Assembly: GCF_002197645.1 (NCBI RefSeq)
Contig: NZ_CP021876.1
Span: 124,001-188,000 of the forward strand
Origin: Enterococcus wangshanyuanii
GTDB lineage: Bacteria; Bacillota; Bacilli; Lactobacillales; Enterococcaceae
DNA: 64,000 nucleotides
Direction: 5' to 3'
Positions 63,355 through 64,000 of the stretch are shown here, piece after piece (the first letter of the stretch is position 1; every line of letters begins with the position of its first letter). The notes below the pieces were generated by a model. It was given only the letters and a program-made list of their open reading frames with translations. It did not search any database and was not told the origin of the DNA. Both the position numbers and the translations under genes were made by a program.

Positions 63355-63932
63355 TGTTACTGGATATAAAAGGCCTTTTTTCTAGCTATATCAAAGAAAT
63401 CCCAAAAATAGATTCCAAAGACTTAAAACAAATAAAAAAAATTATCAGTAAGAAGAAATACTTCACTTTTTATGATTACAAACTCGTTAGTAATCACATT
63501 ATGAATTTTTCAAAAAAAGATATTGAGTTCTTTGTAGAAACTATGTTTCCAGTCGAAAATATACATCTACGAGACATAGAAACTCGAAATGTAATCAGCC
63601 AATTTTTTGTAAATTTAGTAACAAAATTCATGTATAGCAATGATCGCAGTGAAGCTAAAAAGTATCTAAACTTAGCTAGAGAAAACAACAAAGAATACAG
63701 AAATTATTATTTCTCAATTCAGATCCAATATTTTGAATATATAGTTGCCTACCTAGAAACCTCTGAACCAGACTATTTAACCAAAGCAGACTACCTTATG
63801 AAAGCTGTTGAAGATATAGGCGATGTCAACACTGCTAAAACAATGAGACTAGAGTTCAAAGAATTATTAAAAGAGGAGAAGATAGATATTCCAATAGGCT
63901 CATTTCCCACAGTAATTACAAAAGACTCATAG
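63355..63932 (+). pseudogene. Rgg/GadR/MutR-type regulator, C-terminal fragment
   Basis: An open frame leaves the right inverted repeat (LLLDIKGLFSSYIKEIPKID) and continues to the stop at 63930-63932, about 190 residues. YDYKLVSNHIMNFSKKDIEF, TRNVISQFFVNLVTKFMYSN and AEDIGDVNTAKTM-like sequence match the helical C-terminal domain of Rgg regulators, usually about 290 residues. The N-terminal helix-turn-helix is lost. Internal ATG codons exist but a protein without its DNA-binding part cannot act as a regulator. Confidence 0.8.
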
Positions 63933-63941
63933 TTGCAATAG

Positions 63942-63965
63942 AGCACTGAACAAGTGCTTTTTTTC
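63942..63965 (+). terminator. rho-independent terminator after the Rgg fragment
   Basis: AGCACT and AAGTGCT form a stem around GAAC with seven T following. Confidence 0.85.
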
Positions 63966-64000
63966 GTGCAACGTATCACAGATATAAAGTAATTGGCAAT

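Overview
The window looks like AT-rich DNA of a low-GC Gram-positive coccus of the Lactobacillales, most likely Enterococcus or a close relative. The reasons are strong AGGAGG-type ribosome binding sites, LPXTG-type sorting signals, a DUF916/DUF3324 WxL-interacting protein, BspA-like and MucBP-like surface proteins, and Mga-, Rgg- and WYL-type regulators. No rRNA, tRNA or CRISPR array was seen. All calls come from reading the sequence; no database search was run.

Positions 1-43,800 are largely a surface-protein and regulator region. On the minus strand lie a BspA-like protein running off the left edge, a small membrane protein, a WxL-interacting protein and a second BspA-like protein with an LPSAG anchor. 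An operon-like group follows (7,483-15,999, read leftwards): an orphan OmpR-like regulator, a SipW-type signal peptidase, a BsaA/TasA-like matrix protein, an LPXTG protein, two more TasA-like proteins and a 1,124-residue secreted protein. This looks like a complete SipW-dependent extracellular fibre system with its own wall anchor. Beyond it are WYL and Mga-like regulators, a lectin-domain wall protein with about 14 calcium-binding repeats, a frameshifted membrane protein, a surface protein with a truncated WxL domain, a second orphan regulator and second Mga-like regulator, a PTS IIBC permease, a MucBP-repeat wall protein, an NmrA-like oxidoreductase, an ECF sigma factor with a DUF4179 anti-sigma protein, and remnants of ISL3- and IS21-like transposases.

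Positions 44,100-58,900 are accessory, of plasmid, ICE or phage character. The minus-strand part (44,115-51,095) is a run of small genes. It starts from two near-identical promoters (49.6 kb and 51.15 kb) that carry the same palindromic operator. Eight consecutive gene junctions (45.8-48.6 kb) contain the same 16-17 nt motif between stop codon and ribosome binding site. The plus-strand part (51,516-58,878) has three operons, each preceded by a copy of a 440-560 bp GC-rich, highly structured repeat whose hairpins are preserved by compensating changes. The operons encode small unknown proteins, a RadC-like protein without metal ligands, a methyltransferase-like/DUF4942 fusion and a zinc-ribbon protein. 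A regulated anti-defence or establishment region of a conjugative element is a reasonable but unproven reading.

At the right end a Tn3-family transposon (59,310-63,354; transposase, serine resolvase, 38-bp inverted repeats) lies between the C-terminal halves of two unrelated genes, an AbiH-like protein and an Rgg-like regulator. It has no target duplication, so its arrival or later recombination removed DNA.
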